Assembly: GCA_009760855.2 (NCBI GenBank)
Contig: WPIO01000020.1
Coordinates: 3,262,501-3,326,500 of the forward strand
DNA: 64,000 nucleotides
Direction: 5' to 3'
Source of the DNA: Cristatella mucedo
Taxonomy: Eukaryota > Bryozoa > Phylactolaemata > Cristatellidae
Part shown: piece by piece, positions 50,481 to 61,549 of the stretch
How positions within the stretch are numbered: position 1 is the stretch's first letter
Layout of the letters: each line of letters opens with the position of its first letter
Notes under the pieces: generated by a model
The model's input: the letters and a program-made list of their open reading frames with translations, nothing else
The model's database searches: none
Told to the model about the DNA's origin: nothing
Translations under genes and position numbers: made by a program

Positions 50481-50631
50481 TGACTCTATCGAACTTCAAA
50501 TTGTCTGGACACCGCGCCTATAGTACGAATGCGAAAGCCAAGAAATAACATCTCGCTGACGTCACGACATTTAAACTTTCAACATAGCAACAAGCCCACC
50601 TAATGTTCACAGCATTGTCCATTTGAGTAGA

Positions 50632-52350
50632 ACTTGAGGTACTTCCGCCCAGTGTTCCTTCTACGGTTCTTATCACAGACACTGTAATGAGTCTTGGCTG
50701 ACCAGTTGAACTCACATATTGAAACTTTAAGCCTTGCTAGTAAGTTTCAGTCTGGCTTTAGAGCTAATTACTTATAAGAGTCAGCATCGCCTCGGGTGTG
50801 AAAAAAGACCTACTTAGAAAGGCAGACTTAGGTAAAGTATCTTTGCTCGTTTTACTCGATCTTTCGGCAGGTTTTCATACTATCGATCAACAAGTCTTTC
50901 TTGAGGGCATCTCATCTCGACTGGGCATCATCGGCACTGCGTTACAATGGCCTAGGTCTTATCTCAGTAGGGGACTGTAGAGTTTTTATGTGAATTGACG
51001 AAGATGATCTAAGCAACCTCTGAAATATGGGGTCTCTCGGGGCTTTGTGCTTGGTCCCGTTCTTTTCACGATTTATACTCTTCATCTTGCCGATGAGATT
51101 TTCAGGCACAATCAAGGCTTTTACTTCTTGCAGATGACACTCAATTGTAATTTTGCTTTGATCACTTCCAGACCTCCAGAATGTTGAATTCTCTCAAGTG
51201 CATGTATTGGAGACATTGGTATACGGAGGGCCGCAAACTTTCGTAATTTAAATGATAATTAAATCAACTTATCAGTTATCTGCAAGACCAAATATGATTC
51301 AACATTAGAGCGGCTAACGCTCAAAATCGACCCTGCTAGTATATATAAAAATTAGCTGATCTAACAGCCTCTTTTTGTATAGCGACAGAAGAGCCTTTGT
51401 GAATATCACCACCACTTGAGTGGCGATAAAGGTTCACCCATGGCAGGACTCGATTCCACAACCTCGGGGGCCGAGGTCTTGTAAAGCAACCGCCGCACCC
51501 AGTGAGCCATTGGGGCTCATCTCCTGTTGAATCTGCACGACATGTAGGTGTCACCCTCCCAAGTGATCTTTCGTTATACGACTACATCAGCTCCACAGTC
51601 TACTCTGCCTACCTTCAGCTAGATAACATCGCTAAAATCCCGGCTTGTTTAGACAGGATACCACATCTAAGTTGGTCCATGCATTTTTGACATCCGTCCT
51701 GACTTCAGTAACTCACTGCTTGCTGATCTACCGGCCTGTTTACTCAGGCGCATACAGCAGATGCAAAACTTGCAGAGTAGCACGTCCGTCGTAAGCATCA
51801 CAACTGCCACACCATGTCTCTCCGACCTGCACTGACCCCCAATCAAGCAACAAATTGACTTTGAGGTTTTCTCACTCACTTGTAGGTCCCTCGATTCTTT
51901 TGCTCCAGCCTACCTATAAGATCTACTGTCCCAACAGACTAAGCATCGTTTCACCCGCTTTTTCGAATCTAACTGTTTACCTATACCCCGTACATACCCC
52001 CAAATCCTTTACAGACCGTGCCTTCAGTTCGCATGCTCCCAAAGCCTGGTTCTCACTTCGACTTGCATCAAGACATACCCTGGCTTGATCGCATTTAAAA
52101 AACTAAAAACGCATATATTTATGACAGCATTTAGTGGTTCCATGAGATTTATCCTATACGTGCTTACGTGTGCTGCCACTAACCGTATTCGGATGATGAG
52201 CCCGTGCATGCTACCCATAACCTTGTTATGCCTATTGTCATTGAGCATGCTACCACTAACCATTCGATCTTGCTTCCTATGCAGCAAATGTAAAGTCCTA
52301 GCAAGAGATTGAGTTTTCTGAATGCTTTCTATCAACCGTATTAATATTAT
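50632..52350 (+). mobile_element. LINE-A copy 10: decayed, split by SINE-I
   Basis: Starts in the region equivalent to NYRPVSLLPF, then FQSGFRAN, LLVLLDLSAGFHTIDQQVFL (RT block A), a decayed catalytic box and the C-terminal part. It ends in the 3' UTR with TTAATATT near 52340. A SINE-I insertion splits it at 51345-51522. Confidence 0.92.
51345..51522 (-). mobile_element. SINE-I copy 2, nested in LINE-A
   Basis: Same element as at 15.4 kb: minus strand ATGGCTCACTGGGTGCGG (A-box TGGCTCACTGGG) and GGAATCGAGTCCTG (B-box-like), then TCTGTCGCTATACAAAAAGA. The flanks are the two halves of one LINE-A segment (CCTGCTAGTATAT and CTCCTGTTGAATC). Confidence 0.85.
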
Positions 52351-52469
52351 TGTCATCTTTGAATTCAGAAAACTTTGGTTAAGGCCTCTTCAAAGCCGGT
52401 CTGCTCTTTTTGCAATTGTCCTTTTAAAAGTTTCACGGTTATGGACATCTACAAGTTCACAGCTTGTAC

Positions 52470-52780
52470 TTAACTCCATGCGTTTTTATTTTAGTGGCAT
52501 TTTGTGTACTTTTTCTGTATCAAGTGTTATAAGTGAATTGCGAAATCTCAGGACCAATGATTGCAATTGTGCCAGCAAAACTATTTTCCACCTTTTACTT
52601 TACCCTCCGTCCGACCTACCCACACAGGTGGAATGTTACTAAGCGATACTAGCTGATGATGTCAACGATTTTGCTCCTCAGATTAGTCAAAATGTATGCA
52701 CATTCGCCCAGGTGGCAATGGCTTACTGCAGGCAACAAATAAGATGGAAATTCAGCTCATAATTTAGAGAAAGCATTCAA
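52470..52780 (+). mobile_element. LINE-A internal fragment
   Basis: Reads SELRNLRTNDC, LLLYPPSDLPTQVECY and FAPQISQNV, matching the ESRNLKTLDI, LLLSPPSDLSSLVDCY and FAPLTKRTV region of the 62-kb copy. Out of place between other pieces. Confidence 0.75.
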
Positions 52781-52789
52781 AGTTTAGGA

Positions 52790-53190
52790 CTTAGCATACA
52801 TCAACTGGCAATTTAGCTGAGCTGATGCATCAGTTTCAGCATCCTTATGCATTGAGGGGATCTATGGACAATAGGATAGCTGTTCCATTCCTCGGCTTGA
52901 AGACCGTTATAGACAAAGGCCTTTATTCCACGGGTCCCAGACTATGTAGCTCACTCAATGCAACTCACACAACGCTTACGGAACGAAATCAACCTTTCTG
53001 TTGCCTACTGCGGCCTATTTTTTTCAGCCTTCCAAATTTTCAACTGCCATGTAGCTCCCTACCTTAACCGCTCGACTGGCTCAGCTTTGTTTGTCCCTTT
53101 CTCTTTTTTTGCGAGATGAAGTCAGTTGGCTGCTAATTTTTACTGAAAGCCGACTAAGCTTTGAGGGTGGTGTAGAAAACTCTGATGCCT
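52790..53190 (+). mobile_element. LINE-B 3' fragment
   Basis: Reads SMDNRIAVPFLGLKTV and STGPRLCSSL, matching MDNKLAVPVLRLKTVGGRSF and AGPRLWNSL on the minus strand at 57.1 kb. Confidence 0.8.
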
Positions 53191-53269
53191 AACACGCTCC
53201 TAGTCTTAGTTGTTTTATTGAGATAGCGACTGAGATAAATTACTCCTACTAATTACTCCGTCCTCATGC

Positions 53270-53520
53270 TCTAGCTTATTGTTTACCCACTTTAGCACTA
53301 GGCACAACATTTGGCCATCTCCTCATCTGTCTCAAGCTGCTTACCTGTATCTCTCAAAAATCTCAGAGCCCTAATGCAGACCATGCCTTCAGTTGTTGCG
53401 ACCCTTGGGGCTGGAAATCACTCCTGACTTACATGACGATCGGAAGATTAAGGATGATAATTTAAAAAAGACGTTAAATCACTTGCTTGTCACAGATAAT
53501 TACCTCTTCATGTAAGCGGT
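53270..53520 (+). mobile_element. LINE-A C-terminal fragment
   Basis: Decayed match to the last RT residues and 3' UTR start (TAAAAAAGACGTTAAATCA region, SQSCCDPWGWKSLL-like reading). Confidence 0.5.
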
Positions 53521-53599
53521 CTGATATGCACGAGCTTGCTTACATTCTGCATATGAAATTAAATAGTTCACTTTTCGAGGTCGAGGCTGAAACACACTA

Positions 53600-53605
53600 C
53601 GGCAA

Positions 53606-53639
<34 letters not shown>

Positions 53640-53980
53640 TCACTTGATAAAGCGCCCTCAGAGAACTTAATCTCTCTCTAGGCGCTTTACATTTGCTTTA
53701 AAGTGAAATGCAATTGAATGGTAAGTGAAATCATGCTTGAAAAAACAAACGAAATGAATAATATGGTTAGGGGTGACATGCACAGGGTCAGCATGCAAAT
53801 GTGGTTAGTGGCAGCATGCACAGTGTCAGCACGCATAAGCACATCAAGGAAGAATCACAGGGACCCACTAAATGCTGTCCTAAATAGGTGTGTTTTTAGG
53901 TTCCTTTTAAATGTGGTCAGGTCAGGGGATGTTCTGACGCAGGTCGGGAGGGAGTTCCAGGCTTTGGGAGCAATGAATAG
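53600..53980 (-). mobile_element. LINE-A copy 13: young 3' end, inverted
   Basis: Begins with an AAT microsatellite (53607-53640), then the reverse complement of the LINE-A tail and 3' UTR. By eye only about six differences in 205 bases from copy 7 at 33.2-33.4 kb. The ORF 53718-54005 is an antisense artefact. Confidence 0.95.
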
Positions 53981-56244
53981 AGAAATTTTTGCGGACAGAT
54001 CTTGATGGTCCAAACACCTCTGAATGTGAATGTATTTGTTCAAATGCGTGGCCTTTAAACGTGTAGAAACCCCAACATTAAAACAACTGGCAGACATAAA
54101 ACAAATAATCACTTCATTCTAGGGATGGTACTTTTTAATGAAGCTAAGGGCAAATAAGTTTTACTAATTATACGCTCGACTATTTCTTCCAAATAGAAGG
54201 AAATATTAACAGAGAATCGCCCAAATATCTATATCCTGGAAGTCGTGGTAATTTTAGTCGCAATGCGATACTAAAGATTTAATCAATAATGTTTAGGAAG
54301 CGGTCCTGTGTGAGGTCCCTGGTCGACTCCGGTCAGGCAGATTGATCGAGCGATTCACTGGCCTCAGATATATTTCGTACCAGTCTTTGCATTTACAGTG
54401 GCAGTGTGAGGCTCTGTGGCTCTGGATTTGTAAAAAGGTTGACAGGAAAAGAATTCGAAAGGGTCAAAGGCTTAAAAATCACTTCTATTAGAGAGCGCCT
54501 CAAGCCTATGCAATTAGATGATTGTCTGTCAGAGCTCGAAACCTGACAAGATGTCGTTATTTTGTGAAGCCTTTGGGGTGATGCATCAAGGCAGAGAATG
54601 AGCTTCAGCTTGAGACTCTTCCCCTGCCAGCCTTGCGGCACACGGAAAAGGCTAACGACGTGCCCCAGTTTGGAGCCTTCACTCTCTTTTCTTTCTTAAT
54701 TTCCCTAGCATTATTACCAGTAAATATCTCTAGCTCTGAACGATTGTCCAGTTATGGAAATATAAGCATCTGAAATCTGATTCTCTACAAACGTGCCTGG
54801 TCAAACCATGCAACGTTAGCATGGTCGATCACTCTTAAGATACTCTATCACTCCACAGTAAGCTGGTAGCTAGTAGTTTCAGATAAAGCAGAGGATAATC
54901 ATTAGAGACGTATAACTGCATTTCAACTTTTGGAAAGTCGCAAACCTGTCACCACGCATTGCTGGGTGTGATCTTGTGGCAGAAAGGCCGAAAAATTGGT
55001 GAAGTTGCAGGAATTTTCACGGTTTATCTTTCCGTAGTGAATGATAATGTCAGACAGTGAATTTCATGTACATGTCTATGGAGAAAATTCTATTTAGCAA
55101 AGATTATACCATGTATTTTGTGTAACTAGACATAACAATGCACCTACTAGTTTAGATTTTCTTTGCAGTTCTTTTATTCAAATGGAAAAATCAGTGATGC
55201 ATTCTAGAAAATGTAGGAGCATGAATTCAAACTTCATCAAAAAATTCGAAATCTTGGCACTGAATCTAGTTTCGATAGTATACGACTTTCTTGTGAAATC
55301 GGAACATTTGTGTGAATTTCAACTGCATAAATCGTCTATCCAACTCTTTTAGTGCGTTTAGTAGTTGTGGCTTTGGAAGCTCCTGTGGTGAGTGAGGCAG
55401 TACTTTTTTAACGGTTGATGGTATTTGAGTGACCCATGAAGAGGACCATGTTGATATCATTGATACTATGTCTTTGTAGTCGGTTCCGTTGTCACATCTG
55501 TATAAGTTGAAGGCGTTACAGTGGACCCTCTCTTTGTCGTGAACGATTCATAAGTCTCTGATCGTCACTGATGATGAAACTATGTCCCAACTTCACACGA
55601 TAAGCATACGCCGAGTTCGCATAAAATATGCAGTGCGATTAAGCACAATAAGTTTTTATAATTTGAGGGTCTTGCCCCTTCGTGACAATCTTACTGGTCT
55701 TGCACGTAAATGCAAAGGTTTTGGATCTTAGCCCTTAGATGACAACTGTGGTTGCATCTCTGTCCAGAATGTTTTTTCTGAAATTAAATAAATTAGGTTG
55801 GGAATACACATTTCTGAGAGAAAGTATCACTTAAAATTTACAGATGAAACGAACTTATGGTCCCACTTATGCTCCCAGGTCTACCAGTTTAGGGCTTTTG
55901 TGCACAACAAAATAATCTTCGTTAATGTATGAATATACTGAAAATCACGGATTTTAAAAGTCATGAGAACAGATTTTTCCATGTTAAATTGAAATATATA
56001 TGCTTTTAATATATATAACCACACACAGTATCAATTTACCAATGAACTGACTGCTGACATATTGTCTGGTTTTCATATATAATTAAGAAACATGATAGTT
56101 ACAACTACCATGAATATTTTCGCAAATCAAGCAAATTGACGACTGCTTAGTTTCTGCAGAATAGGTTGATCAGCTTCGGAGATGCTTCCAGAAGAACATC
56201 ATTTCCAGTTTTTGAATTTTTCTGCACCTGTCGTTCTAAGTAAG
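53981..56244. other. Intergenic stretch downstream of gene A: nothing recognised
   Basis: AT-rich, without motifs or assignable repeats apart from scattered short ORFs. Confidence 0.5.
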
Positions 56245-56250
56245 TTTATT
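56245..56250 (-). terminator. Poly(A) signal AATAAA of gene A
   Basis: AATAAA on the minus strand lies about 45 bases after the gene A stop codon. Spacing is normal for a short 3' UTR and it is the first such hexamer after the stop. Confidence 0.7.
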
Positions 56251-56295
56251 CTTGTGGTGACCGGAATTACATATCTATGCTGAAGTAATAGCAGC

Positions 56296-56357
56296 TTAAG
56301 CAGTTGAAGGTATACCAGTACCAGAAAATGGGTTGTAGGCAACAATCTTGTATTGAC
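56296..56357 (-). CDS. Gene A terminal exon with stop codon
   Basis: The last 19 codons begin QYKIVAYNPFSGTGIPSTA and end in TAA. The joined C-terminus 'DYYNPGQYKIVAYN' parallels the A2M ending (DYYe...fa...Yn.p). Acceptor gctacag. The stop at 56296-56298 ends the protein a few residues after MG8. Confidence 0.93.
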
Positions 56358-59300
56358 CTGTAGCGGATGAACAAGGACTTAAGAGGCCAAGCGAACCAAG
56401 CTTTCAACATAAAAATAATTTCAATTAAGAAATTGGAAACGATTTAAAAAAATTAATCAATCAAGTTATAACAGCAGCAGCAAAGGCGAACAGAAATATT
56501 ACCGAGAATGTTGCACCCCGGGATGTGCTCGACGTGAAATAGTGTGGTTTTCTTAAAGCAGAATTTTTTTATCTACACCATGCTGGCTGCATTTAGTTCC
56601 TCTTCTAGTCTATATAACTTAACAAAAAAAACTAAGGAACTGTATATACAGTTTTACTCTCATTAATATATTGAGAGACTCAATTCTCTCTGACTTTGCT
56701 GCTTATTTATTTGAATAGTTCAGTAAAGAATGTGCATAGTTGATTTACAACTTAATTTGCAGCATTTATGACTTATAATGACGCCTACAATTACATGTCT
56801 CTCCGTCTGTCTGTAACTCCACAAAGTCATAAAAACCATGTGGGTGTTACGCAGGAGAGTTTTGTATTGCTCACTCACAGCCTAAGCGGCTTTCGGTACG
56901 CATTCGGTACCCAACAGACTTCGTCTCACGAAACAAAGAGAAAGTGGGAAACATAGCAGAGTCAGGAGAACAGTTGAGGTAGTGAGTAGCATAGAAGCAG
57001 CAGTTCAGGACCGCTGAAAAAGATGTGCCATAGTCGGCAGTTGGAGAGTAGATGTCGTTGCGTAAGAATTGTGGAAGCGAGTTCCACAGTCTAGGACCTG
57101 CAGAGCTAAAGCTTCTGCCACCAACGGTCTTTAAGCGGAGGACTGGGACAGCTAATTTATTGTCCACTTAGGACCTTAGTGCGCTAAGAGGCTGAAACTG
57201 ATGCAGCAGTTCATGCTAATCTTGCATTCTTCAAGAGGTTATAGATAGTATATATTGACGAAATAGAATATTCAGGTAATTTTTCAGATAAAATGGCTCT
57301 GAGTGTCCCTGTATCTGTGCAGAAGTACTCAAGGCGTGATTATTGCTCCACAAGTTGAAGTAAAGAATACTGAGCGTGATGAGTAGGCCACTGGAGGTAA
57401 AGGTAAATGACCGGAGTTGCACCCGGTAACTAACACAGTGCCCATCTTAGGATCTCCTGCTTGGTTGGTAAAAAAATGAGCACTATCTCTATGGTAAGGA
57501 AAAAGAAGTCAATACAATTTTGGTTTGCAGGTAACTATAGCTTAACCTGTTGACTACTTCTTGATTTCCAATGTGGAATGGGGTTCAGATGAGTTAGATA
57601 TGCCGGTTTTTCCTGGTCATGAATAGCTAGCATCTCCAGAGAGTAGAACCGTTATTAACAGCCATACTAATAAACTGCAGTTCGATTTCCAACATGCAGA
57701 ATTGCGTAACAAGAGTAAAAGTAGACAGGAAGCTACAAGCACTAATAATCATACAATTACCGGCGGACTTGAGATTTAAATGATTACAAAGACACGAGAC
57801 TCACTGGTAGCTGTTGACTTAGAGGCTTCGAAAGCACTGGGAGGTACGTGCTGCTACCACCTCAAGGGGTAGCACTGTTCAATTGAAGGCGAGTAAACCC
57901 AGGTTAAGCACCATAAGCCGATGTCTTATCAAGACCACCAAAGTAACGATCACGCAAAGGATGGGACACATTTAGGCCATGCAATCTAGCGTTTCATTTT
58001 AGGAATGCATGTTTCTGCAGCTAGAAGGATGATTTTGAAGTGTTTTGGTGGCAATGCTATCAATAGGTACCAATACCAAGCTTGTCACGACCGTTGTACA
58101 TGAGCCTTTCCATATAATTGAATAAATGTGGTTTAGGGCACCAAATAGTTGAGGAATTTGAAACATAACCGCCATCATAACCTCACGGTTTATCGCTCGC
58201 AAAAAGCACTGCAAAGAGAATCTATAGAGGTTCAAGAATTGTATGAGAACGCTGACACCTTTTGAACACGTAATTGCATTTTCATATTTTGACAAACTTC
58301 TTTTATACATTTTTTTTTCAATATAAAGTTATTAGGCTACTTAAACTAGACGACCGAATCCACGATTTAATCCAAAAGATGAGTTCTAATAAATAACGCA
58401 AGACATTTTTATACTATTAATATAACAGATTTATGTTCTTGACTATATTCTTCAAAAGCTAAAGAGTGGCTCGGAGATTGCTCATTCAAATAAAATAATA
58501 TTGAAAAAACATAGATGACAGAAATGTTCACAAAAATAATAGGGATGCACTCGATCGTTTTACAGAGGGAAGTTGCAACCGCATGATGTCCCTAGAAGAT
58601 GATGCCTTTGGCTAGTCACCCCAATTAATAGCGTCCTTGCACTCACCTGGGTTGTAGTAATCGTACGCTCTCACGTAGGCGTCTTTAACAGAGTTGACTC
58701 TGAATGACTGCTGCATTAAAACTAATGCACAGGTCCAGGACTCGTTGAACTAAAAGAGGATAGATAGATGTAGACAATATCTTCGCGAATATACAGGGTT
58801 TACTTGCTATGCTGCAGATTATCATTATGCTGGACATTTTACAGCAAGCGATATCAAAATAAAAACCGACGAAAATTCTGAAAAAGGTAATGTTAGAGCT
58901 ATCTACTGAGTGAACAGTCGCAAAGTGCATACTCAAGACATCTGGTCGAAAATTTCGATGTCTGAACTCATCTTTGGGAATCAGTTGTACTCGATAAGAA
59001 TCAGAGGCTATGACAATATTTGGCAGAAATTAAAATCATGTAAAGTTCTTAAAATGTAATTGCAAGACACGGAAATACTAGCTAGTAAATCAATTAGTGA
59101 TGCTGTATTTATTCTATTTTTAAATGGGAAAGTACCCATATACATTACATTTTGCCCTAGCATAAGCAACCACAAAGCTGAGTAGTTAAACCTCTAACCT
59201 ATCTATTTATTGTTTTAAGTGTAATTCAAATAAAATCGAGTATTTTTTAGATATAAACAAATATTGCAGTTTAATAGGTCAATGATATATGATGATAGTC

Positions 59301-59596
59301 CAAATTGAATTAGAATAGATTAATTTTACCTATTATTTGAAGAAATGAGATCTTCAAGCAGGTTAGAATGATCAGAATGATGCCAGTTTTGTATTTTTTT
59401 TTTAGATTTTTCAAAAGGCATGTCATGTCTGTAGAGGCTTAATAGTCGAGGCAGCATTTAAACCATGCTGAACATTATCAGTTAGAAGGTTGCTACATGT
59501 CCTACATTTCTAAAGAAGAGAAATTTTTTTTACTTTGCATTCACACTCCTAGCCGAAACGTTACTGGTCTATGGACTTAAAAGCGTCGTTCAAAGA

Positions 59597-59651
<55 letters not shown>

Positions 59652-61466
59652 TAATTCCAAGAGCTTGAGCTCTTTAAACTACCAACCCCTCTGCTGTCAG
59701 CCATGGACTTTCGTCTGCCACTCATGTTAGCAACAACAAGCAGGACAGACTGAGGGAGAAGCAGTAGCATAAAGAGTTTGAAAAGCTTAAACCATGCGTC
59801 AATCACGCCAGCAACAACGTGCATGAGAAACTGAGGAAGAAGTAGAAGCTACATACAATTTCCTGTGATTTTCCACCTGCTTTTGCTGGCTTATTATATT
59901 TGGCCTAATCTTTCAATGACTCGTTTAACCCTTATATGACTAGGCAAAAATTATCATAAAAAGCAAAGTTAAATGCCAAAATAAGGATGGGTGAAAGAGA
60001 CAAATTCCCACAAGCATCTTTTTAACTTCAGAAACATAAAAAGCTGCCAAGGAATGCAAACAGTGCACTCTTACCTCATCAAAGTACAACACGACCAGGG
60101 TCTGCTGGTAGTCGACTCTCCTGACTTTTGGGCTGTTTACACCACCATTATCAACCAAAAAACCTGAAGGTAGCTGGATCTCTATTATTCCCATACCACC
60201 ACGTATGCCTAAGTAAAGATAAGTGTGCACAAACGGAATTAACATCAAGCTGAGTTTAACCTAATAATATACAAATCAGCAATCACAAGATGATCAAGTG
60301 TTCTACAGCTTCAGGCTCAACCACTCCTGTAATTGCTTGTATGATTAATTTGAAATAGATAATCTGTACGGTATAATTATTTGTAGATTACCCATTCACA
60401 ATAGAAAAATTATTGCAAGCCAATTAGGTTTGAGCCAATTAAATCACTTTCGCAATCACGATTGGAACGATTGAAGAGCGAATTGGGATCAAGAGGAAAC
60501 GTACATCTACGGTTGATGCGACACTCTAGTCTCTTACCGGAAGCAACTGCTGTTCGGAGGCATGAAACTCTGCACGATGCAGCTACCTAATCACTTACGG
60601 TCATGCTCGCGAAGTGGATTAGCTGGCTGAACGATGTGCAAAGTATAGTAATGACCGCACTGCCACGAATAATACCTACACGTGTGATTTACACGTGTGT
60701 AGTCACGTTTTCGCATACACACGAGAAAAGGCTGGCTATGCTAATGTGTAGAATCCACGATGCTCTTCAGCAACCAGAAAGGATGTCAACTAACGAGATA
60801 AAAGAATACATACCTATGCAGTTAAAGGATCCGAGCCGATTTTAGCCGACAGCTAAAGCGAAAGTCACATGAACAACTCAATGTTGACCTTTGAGAATAT
60901 TCGTAGGCTATCTTAGTCTATCCGGCATAGAAAAGAGGAGCACCTTCAGGAGAATGTTATGCCTAAAATTCGCAAACCCCATCTCAGACAGGACTTACAT
61001 CACCTACTTTTAACATAGCAGAGGCAATTAAGCATATATCAACATATCTTATCTGCTGAACTGGTGTTCTCGGTCAGTCTATCACTTTCATACCGATAAA
61101 ACAAAGACAGAGTTTTCAGAAAAATATAATTAGCAACAATTGCTTAGCAAGAAAAACGCAGGTTCCAGATACAATACCATGCTAGCTTAGCTGCCTTTTT
61201 AATATGCCAATTGGGAAACCATGCACGAATTCATTAAATTGATTTTCTAAATTAGTCTTGTTTTTAAGAACTGAGCGTTTTTTCGGCAGTATAACTAGTA
61301 TGTATTCCTTGTGCATATAGTAGCACCACTCACCTCTAGGCTTACTGCTTCTCGCACAAACCTTTACACGAGCGTATGTTGAGCTAGCTGTCGCAGGAGT
61401 TACGGATACACTGACGTCAACTGCTGGCACGGCAAACACATTGAAGACGTTGTAGGAAACGCAAAC
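56296..61466 (-). CDS. Gene A: upstream tandem A2M/CD109-like gene, last four exons (MG8)
   Basis: Locus-level entry for 143 codons plus stop in four phase-consistent exons. They encode the last CUB strand and the MG8 receptor-binding domain. The gene has the same strand and family as gene B, about 15 kb upstream of gene B's first recognised exon. Its 5' part would lie beyond 64000; the space from 61.55 kb to the edge is filled by a LINE. The C-terminus is short and polar, with no GPI-type hydrophobic tail, so a secreted A2M-like product is more likely than a CD109-like anchored one. Confidence 0.92.
56780..57440 (-). mobile_element. LINE-B copy 4: C-terminus and 3' part
   Basis: Minus-strand frame 57167-56871 reads MDNKLAVPVLRLKTVGGRSF, then SAGPRLWNSLPQFLRN, a typical non-LTR ORF2 ending. 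It is continuous where the 15-kb copy is split by SINE-I. It lies in gene A's last intron. Confidence 0.85.
57441..58646. other. Gene A last intron, remainder: nothing recognised
   Basis: No repeat or coding motif was assigned. Confidence 0.5.
58647..58749 (-). CDS. Gene A exon n-1: MG8
   Basis: It reads FNESWTCALVLMQQSFRVNS and then VRAYDYYNP. The '...c......f.v.......v.vyDYY.p' end of MG8 is clear, and NESW is a sequon. Acceptor cttttag, donor G|gtgagt. Confidence 0.96.
58750..60074. other. Gene A intron (n-2 to n-1): only a TA microsatellite
   Basis: AT-rich with the (TA)n tract listed separately; otherwise nothing was seen. Confidence 0.55.
59599..59654. repeat. (TA)n microsatellite
   Basis: About 28 TA units with one G interruption; the Ile/Tyr repeat in the overlapping minus ORF is its translation. 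Confidence 0.97.
60075..60208 (-). CDS. Gene A exon n-2: MG8 core
   Basis: It contains GGMGIIEIQLPSGFLVDNGG and then VRRVDYQQTLVVLYFDE. SgMaiveV.l.SGF..d...l, followed by v.r.e.....v.lYfD, is the classic receptor-binding domain signature. Acceptor ttacttag, donor gtaaga. Confidence 0.96.
60209..61333. other. Gene A intron (n-3 to n-2): nothing recognised
   Basis: An 80-codon plus-strand ORF at 60603-60845 has no known motif. Confidence 0.5.
61334..61466 (-). CDS. Gene A exon n-3: CUB end and MG8 start
   Basis: It reads VCVSYNVFNVFAVPAVDVSV and later YARVKVCARSSKPRG. The opening matches the strand that closes CUB ('cq..v.YNv'), and the Cys-containing strand matches MG8 ('l.vc..y.g'). Acceptor gttctag, donor G|gtgagt. 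Confidence 0.9.
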
Positions 61467-61549
61467 CTAGAACAGCATATACCAGCAAGTGGGTTAACAC
61501 AATTGAACTCTATGACCGACTGTAGTATAGGAAAATCGATTGCTCATAC

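Noticed and set aside
53718-54005. 95-codon plus-strand ORF
   Set aside because: Antisense reading of the LINE-A 3' end; the sense strand matches the RT C-terminus.
59561-59824. Minus-strand ORF with an Ile/Tyr repeat
   Set aside because: Product of the (TA)n microsatellite; no link to gene A exons.
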